Assembly: GCA_012103315.1 (NCBI GenBank)
Contig: WLWZ01000011.1
Coordinates: forward strand, 75,869 to 139,868
DNA: 64,000 nucleotides
Direction of reading: 5' to 3'
Source of the DNA: Alphaproteobacteria bacterium
GTDB taxonomy: Bacteria > Pseudomonadota > Alphaproteobacteria > MPNO01 > UBA2964
The position numbers and the translations under genes are program-made. Under the pieces are notes generated by a model. The model had not been told where the DNA came from, did not search any database, and worked only from the letters and a program-made list of their open reading frames with translations. Below, in pieces: positions 56,578 through 64,000 of the stretch (within the stretch, counting starts at the first letter, position 1; each line of letters opens with the position of its first letter).

Positions 56578-57393
56578 ATGGACGAGAATAGCGCCACGCG
56601 TATCCGTTTAAAGGCACTTGAAAGTCGAAGCGTTTTTATATTGCGGGAAGCGTTTAACCAAATAGACAAGATCGCAATGCTCTGGTCATTAGGTAAAGAC
56701 AGTAACGTAATAGTTTGGCTCGCGCGTAAAGCGTTCTTTGGTCATATCCCGTTTCCTCTCGTTCACGTCGATACTGGTAAGAAATTTCGTGAAATGTACG
56801 ATTTTCGCGACCGCTATACAGCGGAGTGGGGAGCAAATTTGATTACCGGCGATTGTCCACCAGTTGAAGAAATGGACAAGGATTTACCGCCAGCTGCGCG
56901 ATCAGCGGCTCGAAAGACCGCGGGGTTAAATTCCTTAATTGAGGCACACGGGTTTCAGGGGGTCATCGCCGGTATTCGGCGCGATGAAGAGGGTACGAGG
57001 GCAAAGGAACGTGTGTTTAGTCCTCGCGGACAAGGCAATACATGGGACGTTCGCAATCAACCACCGGAATTTTGGGACCAATTTCGGACCATGGTTCCGG
57101 AGGGAACGCATATTCGCGTACATCCGCTATTGCATTGGTCCGAAATCGACATTTGGCGCTACATCGGCCAAGAGAATATACCGATGGTGGATTTATATTT
57201 TGCCAAAGACGGGAAACGTTACCGCTCGCTCGGCGATCAAGACATTACGAATCCCGTTGAAAGTAGTGCGGCAACTGTCGATGAAATTATAGCAGAGCTT
57301 GAGGAAACAGATGTCGCGGAGCGCTCAGGCCGGGCGATGGATCACGAGCGCGAAGATGCATTTGAGGCTCTCCGGGCCCGCGGATATATGTAG
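56578..57393 (+). CDS. cysD: Sulfate adenylyltransferase subunit 2
   Basis: A 271-residue CysD. The ATP-pyrophosphatase-type loop is LWSLGKDSNVIVWLARKAF near residue 37, with the downstream blocks VHVDTGKKFREMYDFRD, GIRRDEEGTRAKERVFSPR and HPLLHWSEIDIWRYI. With the CysN GTPase it adenylates sulfate to APS. The length is a little shorter than enterobacterial CysD (about 300), the usual size in alphaproteobacteria. Three bases separate it from cysNC. Confidence 0.95.
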   Translation: MDENSATRIRLKALESRSVFILREAFNQIDKIAMLWSLGKDSNVIVWLARKAFFGHIPFPLVHVDTGKKFREMYDFRDRYTAEWGANLITGDCPPVEEMDKDLPPAARSAARKTAGLNSLIEAHGFQGVIAGIRRDEEGTRAKERVFSPRGQGNTWDVRNQPPEFWDQFRTMVPEGTHIRVHPLLHWSEIDIWRYIGQENIPMVDLYFAKDGKRYRSLGDQDITNPVESSAATVDEIIAELEETDVAERSGRAMDHEREDAFEALRARGYM

Positions 57394-57396
57394 ATC

Positions 57397-59265
57397 ATGT
57401 CAGCTACGACTATTCAAACCAAAACGCGACCTATCATGCGTGTTGCGATGGTGGGCCATGTTGATCACGGCAAATCAACGTTGGTTGGGCGATTGTTGAA
57501 AGATATGAATGCCCTGCCAGCGGGTAAGGTGGAGGCCGTCGCAGCGATGTGTGAACGGCGCGGTATGAAATTCGAATGGGCATTCGTCACTGATGCTTTG
57601 CAGGCGGAACGGGATCAAGGCATTACCATCGATTCCAGCCACATCAATTTTTCTAGCAATACCCGCGATTACATTTTGATTGATGCCCCTGGGCATCGCG
57701 AGTTTATTAAAAATATGATTAGCGGTTCATCTGATTGTGATGGTGCTGTTGTCGTTATCGATGCAAAGGAAGGAGTCCGAGAGCAATCGCGGCGCCACGC
57801 CCTATTACTGCATTTGCTCGGTGTCCGCCAGATTGCTGTAGCAGTGACTAAAATGGACTCCGTTTCATATGATGAGAAGGTATATCAGGCCATCAAGAGT
57901 GAATTTAGTCTGAATCTGCAGAACTTTGACATTGAGGCTACGCGAATTATCCCAACAGCGGGTCTAAATGGCGATAATGTCGTAACGACTTCTGAGAATA
58001 TGGCTTGGTATGACGGGCCGACACTGATTGAAGCACTTGAGGAATTCCGGGAGGCGTCCGATGCAAAGGATCTGCCTTTCCGTATTCCCGTTCAGGACAT
58101 CTACCGGTTTGATGACCGACGTATTGTTGCCGGCCGGGTCGACAGCGGCGAAATTTTATCCGGTGACACAATCATCTTTTCGCCGTCGAACCGCCGAGCA
58201 ATTGTGAATTCTATTGAGAATTGGCCGAATGAAAACAAGTTGGCAACGGCTGTAAGCGGCGATTCTATCGGTATTACACTGAAAGAACAGATTTTCGTCG
58301 AGCGCGGCGAGGTTATTAGTCATGCTGATAACCCTCCTGTTGAAACTAACGTTTTTCGGGCGAGGGTGTTTTGGTTAGGGTCGAGGCCTTTGTCTGCCGG
58401 AGAATCATACCGAATTCGATGCAGTACGGCTGAATGCGGTGTCGAAGTTGAGTCGATTGAAGCGGTTATAGATGTTGCAGAAATGGATTCGATCAACAAT
58501 GAACAGGTTCCGTCTGATTGCGTCGGGGACATTGTTTTACGGACAGACAGAATGTTGGCCCTTGATAGTGGGTGCCGAATTGTCATCGCCGACGGCTATA
58601 ATGTTGTGGCGGGAGGATTGGTTGATACGGAGGGGTATCCCGATCAACGACAAGTTCGTACTCAAAAGGCGACGAACATCACGGCTGTGGAACATGGTGT
58701 TTCTCGAAAAATTAGAGCGGAGCGAAACGGGCATGCCGGCGGTGTCATATGGATGACCGGATTGTCCGGGTCAGGGAAGTCTACGTTATCGGTGGAACTG
58801 GAGCGTCAGCTTTTTGCAAGGGGCTATCAAGTCGTAGTCCTTGATGGTGATAATTTGCGGTATGGATTAAATGCTAATCTTGGTTTTTCACCAGAAGATC
58901 GCTCCGAAAACATACGGCGTGCCGGAGAGGTGGCGGCCCTATTTGCTGAATCTGGCTTCATTGTCGTGACAGCTTTTATTTCACCTTATCGGGAGGATCG
59001 CGCTCGAGCTCGAAATGCAGCGACGGAAAACTTCCATGAAGTTTTTATCAGTGCCGGCCTCGAGGTTTGTGAAGAACGCGATCCAAAAGGTCTTTATGTA
59101 AAGGCTCGTGCCGGTGAAATTTCAGATTTTACTGGGGTCTCGGCACCATATGAACCGCCGGAGACGTCAGAGTTCGAAGTCGATACCGGAGCGTTATCGG
59201 TAGATGCTTCTGTCGATGCTCTCGTTAATTACGTTAGCGTACGGTTCCCGTTAAATAGTAATTAA
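57397..59265 (+). CDS. cysNC: Bifunctional sulfate adenylyltransferase subunit 1 / adenylylsulfate kinase
   Basis: A 622-residue fusion. Residues 1 to about 430 are CysN: G1 [14 protein letters not shown], the [13 protein letters not shown]3 block and TKMD as G4, then two beta-barrel domains. Residues about 440-622 are CysC, with P-loop [18 protein letters not shown] and the [15 protein letters not shown] and [12 protein letters not shown] blocks. The product takes APS on to PAPS for sulfate assimilation or sulfation, as in NodQ. The stop overlaps the convergent mannose-1-phosphate guanylyltransferase gene by four bases. Confidence 0.95.
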   Translation: MSATTIQTKTRPIMRVAMVGHVDHGKSTLVGRLLKDMNALPAGKVEAVAAMCERRGMKFEWAFVTDALQAERDQGITIDSSHINFSSNTRDYILIDAPGHREFIKNMISGSSDCDGAVVVIDAKEGVREQSRRHALLLHLLGVRQIAVAVTKMDSVSYDEKVYQAIKSEFSLNLQNFDIEATRIIPTAGLNGDNVVTTSENMAWYDGPTLIEALEEFREASDAKDLPFRIPVQDIYRFDDRRIVAGRVDSGEILSGDTIIFSPSNRRAIVNSIENWPNENKLATAVSGDSIGITLKEQIFVERGEVISHADNPPVETNVFRARVFWLGSRPLSAGESYRIRCSTAECGVEVESIEAVIDVAEMDSINNEQVPSDCVGDIVLRTDRMLALDSGCRIVIADGYNVVAGGLVDTEGYPDQRQVRTQKATNITAVEHGVSRKIRAERNGHAGGVIWMTGLSGSGKSTLSVELERQLFARGYQVVVLDGDNLRYGLNANLGFSPEDRSENIRRAGEVAALFAESGFIVVTAFISPYREDRARARNAATENFHEVFISAGLEVCEERDPKGLYVKARAGEISDFTGVSAPYEPPETSEFEVDTGALSVDASVDALVNYVSVRFPLNSN

Positions 59266-60701
59266 GAACCTTGCTCTCTCCCGTAATCGTCCTCGTATCT
59301 GACGATATCATCTTCCCCTAGATAACTGCCTGACTGAACCTCGATCAAGTTGAGGGGCACTTTTCCCGGGTTCGTCAGCCGATGAACTGTATTGATTGGG
59401 ATATAAGTGGACTCATTTTCATTTAAGGTGAACTCTTCTTCGCCTTTTCGTACATCCGCAGTGCCATTTACAACAATCCAGTGCTCAGCTCGATGGTGAT
59501 GCAGCTGCAGTGAGAGACTTGCTCCGGTATTGACGGTGATCCGTTTTACCTGGAAGCGTTCTCCATCATGGACAGTTTGATAATAGCCCCAGGGACGATA
59601 AACACGCGGGTGAGAACTCGCTTCGTCACGACCACGAGATTTTAAAGATTCGACAATTGTTTTTACGTCTTGGGCGCGGTCTTTTGACGTGACAAGCACG
59701 GCATCTTCCGTTGCGACAACAACAAGACTCTCGATACCCAATGCTGTTACCAAAGGACCTTCACTGCGAATATATGAGTTCTGAGAGTCGAATATTGAGA
59801 CGTCGCCAGATACAACGTTATTGGCGCCATCCTTTGCTCCAATATCCCAGAGAGCACCCCATGAACCGACATCATTCCACCCGATTTCAACGGGGATTAC
59901 AGCTGCGCGTTCGGTACGTTCCATGACCGCATAGTCGATAGACTTAGATGGACAGACGGAGAATGATTTCTCATTAATACGGACGAAGTCGAGGTCGGTT
60001 TCCGCTTCCTTAATGGATTCCGCGCAGGCGTTCAGTATTTCTGGTTCCAGAGCCTCTAACTCTACGAGAAAGGCGTTGGCGGAGAATAAAAACATTCCGC
60101 TATTCCAGTCATAGCCTCCTGTTGCAAGATAGCGCGCTGCTGTTGCGCCGTCCGGCTTCTCGACAAACTCTCCAACTGAAAAGCAGCCACTATAGTTTTT
60201 GAGTGGCGGGCCTCTGTGGATGTATCCGTAACCGGTCTCCGCGCGATTGGGCTTTACGCCAAATGTTACCAGATAATCCTCTTCCGTCGCTTGCGCTGCG
60301 ATGGATGCAGCATCCTTGAATGCTCTCTCATTTGCGATGGTGTGATCTGATGGGAGTAGCAAAACTCGGGCATTTGCATCTTTCTTTTTAAGCATCAGAG
60401 CTGCAACAGCGGCGGCCGGAGCTGTATTTCTGCCTACTGGTTCCAGGACAATTGCCAGGGGTTTGATATTCAATTGGTTGAGTTGTTCGGCAACAACGAA
60501 GCGATGCTCTGAATTGCAGATTATCAGGGGTGCCGTAAATATCGCTGGATCGTTGACCCGTGCCGCAGTTTCCTGGAGCAGAGATTGCTCTGACGATAAA
60601 GGCAAGAGCTGTTTGGGGTAGGACTCTCTGGACATTGGCCAGAGCCTCGTGCCAGAGCCGCCAGATAAAATGACAGGGGTGATCTTCGGTGTCTCAACCA
60701 T
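59262..60701 (-). CDS. Mannose-1-phosphate guanylyltransferase / mannose-6-phosphate isomerase (ManC/AlgA type)
   Basis: A 479-residue bifunctional enzyme. The pyrophosphorylase part has [20 protein letters not shown] at the N-terminus and [13 protein letters not shown] near residue 185. The C-terminal cupin domain, with [18 protein letters not shown] near 410, is the type II phosphomannose isomerase. It supplies GDP-mannose for EPS, LPS or related sugars such as GDP-fucose and GDP-rhamnose. No other mannose gene is adjacent. Mannose demand may come from the glycan operon at 4-9 kb. Confidence 0.93.
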   Translation of the reverse strand: MVETPKITPVILSGGSGTRLWPMSRESYPKQLLPLSSEQSLLQETAARVNDPAIFTAPLIICNSEHRFVVAEQLNQLNIKPLAIVLEPVGRNTAPAAAVAALMLKKKDANARVLLLPSDHTIANERAFKDAASIAAQATEEDYLVTFGVKPNRAETGYGYIHRGPPLKNYSGCFSVGEFVEKPDGATAARYLATGGYDWNSGMFLFSANAFLVELEALEPEILNACAESIKEAETDLDFVRINEKSFSVCPSKSIDYAVMERTERAAVIPVEIGWNDVGSWGALWDIGAKDGANNVVSGDVSIFDSQNSYIRSEGPLVTALGIESLVVVATEDAVLVTSKDRAQDVKTIVESLKSRGRDEASSHPRVYRPWGYYQTVHDGERFQVKRITVNTGASLSLQLHHHRAEHWIVVNGTADVRKGEEEFTLNENESTYIPINTVHRLTNPGKVPLNLIEVQSGSYLGEDDIVRYEDDYGREQGS

Positions 60702-60774
60702 ACTTAACTCCGTCTTCGACGACCATTTGTTAGCGGAAACTCGTCAGCGAGCCAAACACTGTTTGTTTTTTGTG

Positions 60775-61662
60775 TTATTTCAGGACAATCCACATCATCG
60801 CTACACCGATGATGCCGAACAATCCGGCAATTGCCTTTTCCATTGTTCGCTGGGCGATGCGACCTTGCAACCAGGGACCTATTTGTCCACCAATGATGAC
60901 CGCTGGGATCGTATAGCAGACCAGATTCCACGGTATTGCATTGACGCCCCCTGCCGCGATTAGGGCAGTAACTTGAGTGAACGAGGCGACGGCTATTGTC
61001 ACGATAACCATAAATACCGATGTTGCGGCGGCGACCGCCACGGGAAAATGATTGCGTTTGACAAGTTGCGGCATGATGACTTCGCCAATACCGACACCGA
61101 GCAGGCCTGTTAGAAAGGCCCCTGTACTGGTCGTCGCAGCACCGAGACCACCAACTTTTAGGGCACGATATGTATAGGTCCGTCCGGTTCTGTCTGTGAC
61201 CGATCGAACTTCCCGGTCTTGTGTTTCACTTTTGTCCGAACTGTCAGGTGCGCTGCCATTCTCTGCCGGCGCAGAGTGCCTGAGGATAATGGGGCAGAGC
61301 ACGATCATCAGGATCGCGTAGGCGCCTTTTAGAAAAGTATCTTGTTCGTGAAGATAACCGAGTAATACCGCGCCGATAATTGCGACCGGAACTGACCACA
61401 TTAAAAAAGGGACCGCACTTTTGAAGTCGATGAGCCGTTTACGGTGGTAGCCAATAAATCCTGACGAAAAGCCGAAAACTTCTGTCATAAGAGCTGTTCC
61501 GATAGCTGCAGCTGTTTGAAGCGGGTATTCGGGCCCTAAAATAGGAAAGATGATTACAAAGATAGGAATGAAGAGAGCCGCGCCGCCAATCCCGCTTAAC
61601 ATCGCTGTGGTGGCAACACATATTGAGACCGGAAACATAAACCAGTAAATCGTCCAATCCAT
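60775..61662 (-). CDS. TauE/SafE family permease
   Basis: A 295-residue membrane protein with about eight hydrophobic segments. The N-terminal half has CVATTAMLSGIGGAALFIPI and the second half the related TGAFLTGLLGVGIGEVIMPQ, the internal duplication of TauE/SafE. A hydrophilic insert near residues 130-160 (SAPDSSDKSETQDREV) separates the halves. Family members export sulfite, sulfoacetate or related anions. Proximity to cysD/cysNC suggests a role in sulfur balance, but the gene is on the opposite strand and beyond the mannose gene, so the link is weak. Confidence 0.85.
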   Translation of the reverse strand: MDWTIYWFMFPVSICVATTAMLSGIGGAALFIPIFVIIFPILGPEYPLQTAAAIGTALMTEVFGFSSGFIGYHRKRLIDFKSAVPFLMWSVPVAIIGAVLLGYLHEQDTFLKGAYAILMIVLCPIILRHSAPAENGSAPDSSDKSETQDREVRSVTDRTGRTYTYRALKVGGLGAATTSTGAFLTGLLGVGIGEVIMPQLVKRNHFPVAVAAATSVFMVIVTIAVASFTQVTALIAAGGVNAIPWNLVCYTIPAVIIGGQIGPWLQGRIAQRTMEKAIAGLFGIIGVAMMWIVLK

Positions 61663-61707
61663 TACATTACTCAGTTTGATAGGAGGAAGGGGGCAGCAAA
61701 CAGGATG

Positions 61708-62028
61708 TTAATTGCGAACAACATCTAGAACATATTGTCCGTTTTTAAACTCTGAAAAAAATTGATCAATTAGCGGATGGGATACTGGCGCGTCTTCGTT
61801 GTCAGAGGCAAGATGTCTTTCCGCAACATATGTCGTCTGTGTGCTGCCATGGACCAGTACGTGATACCAGGGTTTGTCTTTGGGTGGTTTGCTCTTAGCC
61901 ATCGCTTGATACCATTCATTGGAACTACTGAAGATCGGGTCAACATCAAATATTACACCGCGATATCCAAATTTCTGATGTTTGACAATTTGGCCAATGT
62001 GAAATTCGGCACTTATTTCATCGGACAT
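61708..62028 (-). CDS. hspQ: Heat shock protein HspQ (hemimethylated-DNA-binding, YccV-like)
   Basis: About 106 residues from the ATG at 62028, where AAGG is upstream; a start at 62052 adds eight unconserved residues. The YccV-like beta barrel shows FHIGQIVKHQKFGYRGVIFD, the conserved PWYHVLVHGS and TTYVAERHL. In E. coli HspQ is a Lon specificity factor, and the domain also binds hemimethylated DNA. It appears to be monocistronic, 45 bases upstream (in transcription order) of the TauE/SafE gene on the same strand. Confidence 0.9.
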   Translation of the reverse strand: MSDEISAEFHIGQIVKHQKFGYRGVIFDVDPIFSSSNEWYQAMAKSKPPKDKPWYHVLVHGSTQTTYVAERHLASDNEDAPVSHPLIDQFFSEFKNGQYVLDVVRN

Positions 62029-62239
62029 TGGAACCAACCTTTTTGAATTCAACGGTGAACAGGGCGAAGTTTCGAGGTACGGTGATAATTCTGTGTTAAT
62101 TTTACGGTATGGTTACGGATTTCTTACCAGAATCAAAGACCTACTAGCATAGCAACGTTTTTTGTTGTAAGGGTAATGACGTTTAATCGGTATGACTTGC
62201 CCGGATGGACCGAAGCAAGGACCGTCAGGAGGATAAAAG

Positions 62240-62503
62240 ATGAGATTTGGAAAGACGCTTATTATTGCCGCGCTGCCGCTTGCTCTTGCCGTTGGTTGTG
62301 AAACAGCTAACGAAGGCAAAGCAGGTATGAACGATAAAGCAGCTATGCAGGCTCAAAATGATGCAAAGCGCGCCGCTGCTGCTGCGAACGCTGCTGCTGC
62401 TAGTGCCGCCGCCGCCGCACGTGCCGCTGAAGCTGCTGCTGCCGAAGCGAAAGCTGCAGGCGATAAAGCTGATCGTGTCTTCCGCAAAGGTATGCGTAAG
62501 TAA
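62240..62503 (+). CDS. Alanine-zipper lipoprotein (Lpp-like)
   Basis: An 87-residue lipoprotein. The signal ends in LALAVGC, giving a mature lipidated Cys. The mature 67 residues are mostly Ala with regularly spaced Lys, Arg, Glu and Asn, forming a long alanine zipper helix. The arrangement recalls Lpp and OprI, and the last residues (FRKGMRK) end in Lys as in Lpp, where the terminal Lys is joined to peptidoglycan. A strong GGAGG precedes the ATG. The next gene, convergent, encodes an L,D-transpeptidase, the enzyme class that makes that kind of crosslink. Confidence 0.8.
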   Translation: MRFGKTLIIAALPLALAVGCETANEGKAGMNDKAAMQAQNDAKRAAAAANAAAASAAAAARAAEAAAAEAKAAGDKADRVFRKGMRK

Positions 62504-62535
62504 TCAGCCCATCCGAATTTAACGAAGAATTGGTG

Positions 62536-63519
62536 TCAGGTTTTTGACGCCGATTCTTTGTTGCTATCTGGGGTTGGCTTAAGCACGGGAACTGGTAATC
62601 CACTGCGTTCTCGCGCTATTTTTTTGACTTTTTTCCAGTCTATGAGCCTGGCTTTGGTCCCGGCTGCTTGGACAACCCGGTAGATCATTTCGGGAATAGG
62701 CGTCGGTGTCGGTTTTTCGCCTTTCTCTATCTCCACATTCTGTTCGAGATTGGGGTGGACCTCCATCATAAGCTGGCCGTCGACCCACCCAGTTTTCATC
62801 TCTTGACTGACCACAGTGACCGGTGTCCCTATGGGTATTCGCGGAAAAAGACTCTTAATGTCTTCTGGATACATCCGGATACATCCATGACTTACACGCC
62901 GGCCAACCCCCCACGGGTTATTTGTTCCGTGGATGAGATAGGCTGCCCAGCCCAAGTAAAGCGCATGCTGTCCTAGCGGATTGTCAGGACCTGGTTTCAC
63001 GATCGCTGGCAGTTCAGGGTCTTCCTTGCGAATGGATTTAGGCACGTACCATGATGGATTCCGCTTTTTGCGAACAATCTTGGTTGAGCCCTTCGGGGTA
63101 TCCCAGGCCTCTTGGCCGGTTCCAATCGGATAACTTGTGGTTGGACTTCCGTCTGCTGGAAAATAATATAATCGCTGATCAACGAGATTTAGCAGAACGC
63201 CTTTTCGGGGCCCGTTTGGCAAAAGATGTCCGGTTGGTAGGGTTATCTTTGTCCCTTCTCCGGGTATCCATGGGTCGACGCCTGGATTAGCAGCGAGTAT
63301 TTCGACATAGCCGAGTTTGTTGGTCCGGGCGATGTCGAGCAATGTGTCTTCGTTTCGGGATACAATATTCCGAACAGTGCCAACGAGGTCCGAGATCTTT
63401 GCCGCATTTTTCTTCGCCGGCGTGGCTGCAAAAACGGAATTGGTAAAAGCGAGCGAGCCAATCAGGCCCGATCCAATTCCGGCGCAAAATTTGCGGCGAC
63501 TGGGGTTTTCTCTGGTCAT
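62536..63519 (-). CDS. L,D-transpeptidase with LysM and Tat-type signal
   Basis: A 327-residue exported protein. The N-terminus SRRKFCAGIGSGLIGSLAF has a twin-arginine-like SRRxF motif and a hydrophobic stretch, so export may be by Tat. A LysM-like segment (NEDTLLDIARTNKLGYVEIL) binds peptidoglycan. The YkuD catalytic domain has YLIHGTNNPWGVGRRVSHGC, ending in the catalytic Cys of SHGCIRM. The C-terminal 90 residues are an unassigned basic tail. The enzyme makes 3-3 crosslinks or anchors a lipoprotein to peptidoglycan. It is convergent with the Ala-zipper lipoprotein gene, 32 bases between stops. Confidence 0.92.
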   Translation of the reverse strand: MTRENPSRRKFCAGIGSGLIGSLAFTNSVFAATPAKKNAAKISDLVGTVRNIVSRNEDTLLDIARTNKLGYVEILAANPGVDPWIPGEGTKITLPTGHLLPNGPRKGVLLNLVDQRLYYFPADGSPTTSYPIGTGQEAWDTPKGSTKIVRKKRNPSWYVPKSIRKEDPELPAIVKPGPDNPLGQHALYLGWAAYLIHGTNNPWGVGRRVSHGCIRMYPEDIKSLFPRIPIGTPVTVVSQEMKTGWVDGQLMMEVHPNLEQNVEIEKGEKPTPTPIPEMIYRVVQAAGTKARLIDWKKVKKIARERSGLPVPVLKPTPDSNKESASKT

Positions 63520-63737
63520 AGAGAAATCCTTCCTACTTCCTTGTTTGTATTCAAAGCGCTATCAATTATGTAGGGGTTGTCGATTGAAATACCAATAAGT
63601 GAATGGTTGTGACATCTGTCTAATAATAGCAATTTTCTTCCCAAATTGCGTATGAACTTGTCGTCGAGTGGTCAAATTATCGACAGAATCAAAATCTTTC
63701 CTTACAATCAACAACTTGTATCCAAGGATTTAAGTTG

Positions 63738-64000
63738 ATGAAACGAATTATTATCGGAATCACCGGCGCGACCGGGACTATTTATGGTTGGCGTCTAATG
63801 GAAATGTTACGTGAAGAAGGGGATACAGAAATTCATCTCGTCATGAGTGCGGCTGCAAAGTTGACACTGAAAATGGAGCATGACGTTGATCCCGATTACA
63901 TCAATTCGTTGGCCCATGAAGTCCATTCGCCTGGCAATATAGGCGCCTCTATCTCTTCGGGATCATTTTCCAGCGTAGGGATGATTATTGCACCATGCTC
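63738..64000 (+). CDS. ubiX: Flavin prenyltransferase UbiX (3' partial)
   Basis: The frame opens at ATG 63738 and runs off the right edge, giving 87 residues. It shows the UbiX/Pad1 fold from the start: RIIIGITGATGTIYGWRLME, HLVMSAAAKLTL, and near the edge ASISSGSFSSVGMIIAPC. UbiX prenylates FMN to make the cofactor of UbiD decarboxylases, as in ubiquinone synthesis. GGATTTAAGTTG stands upstream of the ATG. UbiD is not visible. Confidence 0.93.
   Translation, partial: MKRIIIGITGATGTIYGWRLMEMLREEGDTEIHLVMSAAAKLTLKMEHDVDPDYINSLAHEVHSPGNIGASISSGSFSSVGMIIAPC

Noticed and set aside
62370..62460. Trinucleotide (GCT/GCC) microsatellite
   Set aside because: The repetition is explained by the alanine zipper of a plausible lipoprotein with interspersed charged codons.

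Overview
The window looks like chromosomal DNA of a Gram-negative alphaproteobacterium, perhaps of the Rhodospirillales. Pointers are a CckA-type hybrid kinase, a DUF2794 protein, an alphaproteobacterial LexA box (GAAC-N7-GAAC) before recA, a fused CysN/CysC, and the dnaB-alr-radA-cvpA-purF neighbourhood. The species cannot be named from sequence alone. No phage, insertion sequence, CRISPR array or rRNA was seen. One tRNA (Gln, CUG) is present.

Layout. 1-2.3 kb: end of a hybrid sensor kinase broken between kinase and receiver, a separate HPt protein, and a decayed extradiol dioxygenase on the other strand. 2.4-4 kb: HpcH/HpaI aldolase and YgfZ. 4.2-9 kb: a tightly coupled glycan operon (GT9, two GT4, asparagine synthase). 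9-13 kb: small lipoprotein, VOC protein, nitronate monooxygenase, Sel1 protein, GFA protein, then REP-like palindromes. 13-20.4 kb: cckA, a secreted protein, SOS-controlled recA, alaS. 20.4-26 kb: LOG protein, lipoprotein, dihaem cytochrome c, LysM protein, acyl-CoA ligase. 26-30.3 kb: a PEP-CTERM protein behind a candidate sigma-54 promoter, and a 942-residue PrsT-type TPR protein. 30.4-36.2 kb: tRNA-Gln, ppx/gppA, rlmE, guaB, a GNAT protein, guaA. 36.4-41.3 kb: an accessory surface block (SGNH esterase, frameshifted O-acyltransferase, TPR protein, doubly frameshifted FkbM methyltransferase). 41.3-47.1 kb: fni, a NUDT19-like Nudix protein, DUF2794, yfgM-bamB-der. 47.1-55.6 kb, minus strand: SDR, purF, cvpA, radA, mlaF, mlaE, alr, dnaB. 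56.3-64 kb: a 43-residue ORF, cysD, cysNC, a ManC/AlgA-type enzyme, TauE/SafE permease, hspQ, an Ala-rich lipoprotein, an L,D-transpeptidase, and the start of ubiX.

How the genes work together. Core functions are GMP synthesis (guaB, guaA), purine entry (purF), recombination and repair (recA, radA), replication (dnaB), tRNA charging (alaS), outer-membrane assembly (bamB), lipid transport (mlaEF), peptidoglycan (alr, L,D-transpeptidase) and sulfate activation (cysD, cysNC). Around these sits a recurring surface-glycan theme: glycosyltransferases, GDP-mannose supply, O-acylation and de-acylation, FkbM methylation and a PEP-CTERM protein. The most notable signals are the sigma-54 promoter ahead of the PEP-CTERM gene in the same neighbourhood as PrsT, and a cluster of frameshifts confined to sensory, surface and catabolic genes while every housekeeping gene reads intact. 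One of these frameshifts lies in a run of eight A within the O-acyltransferase and could be a phase switch. I do not see a clearly new multi-gene system.
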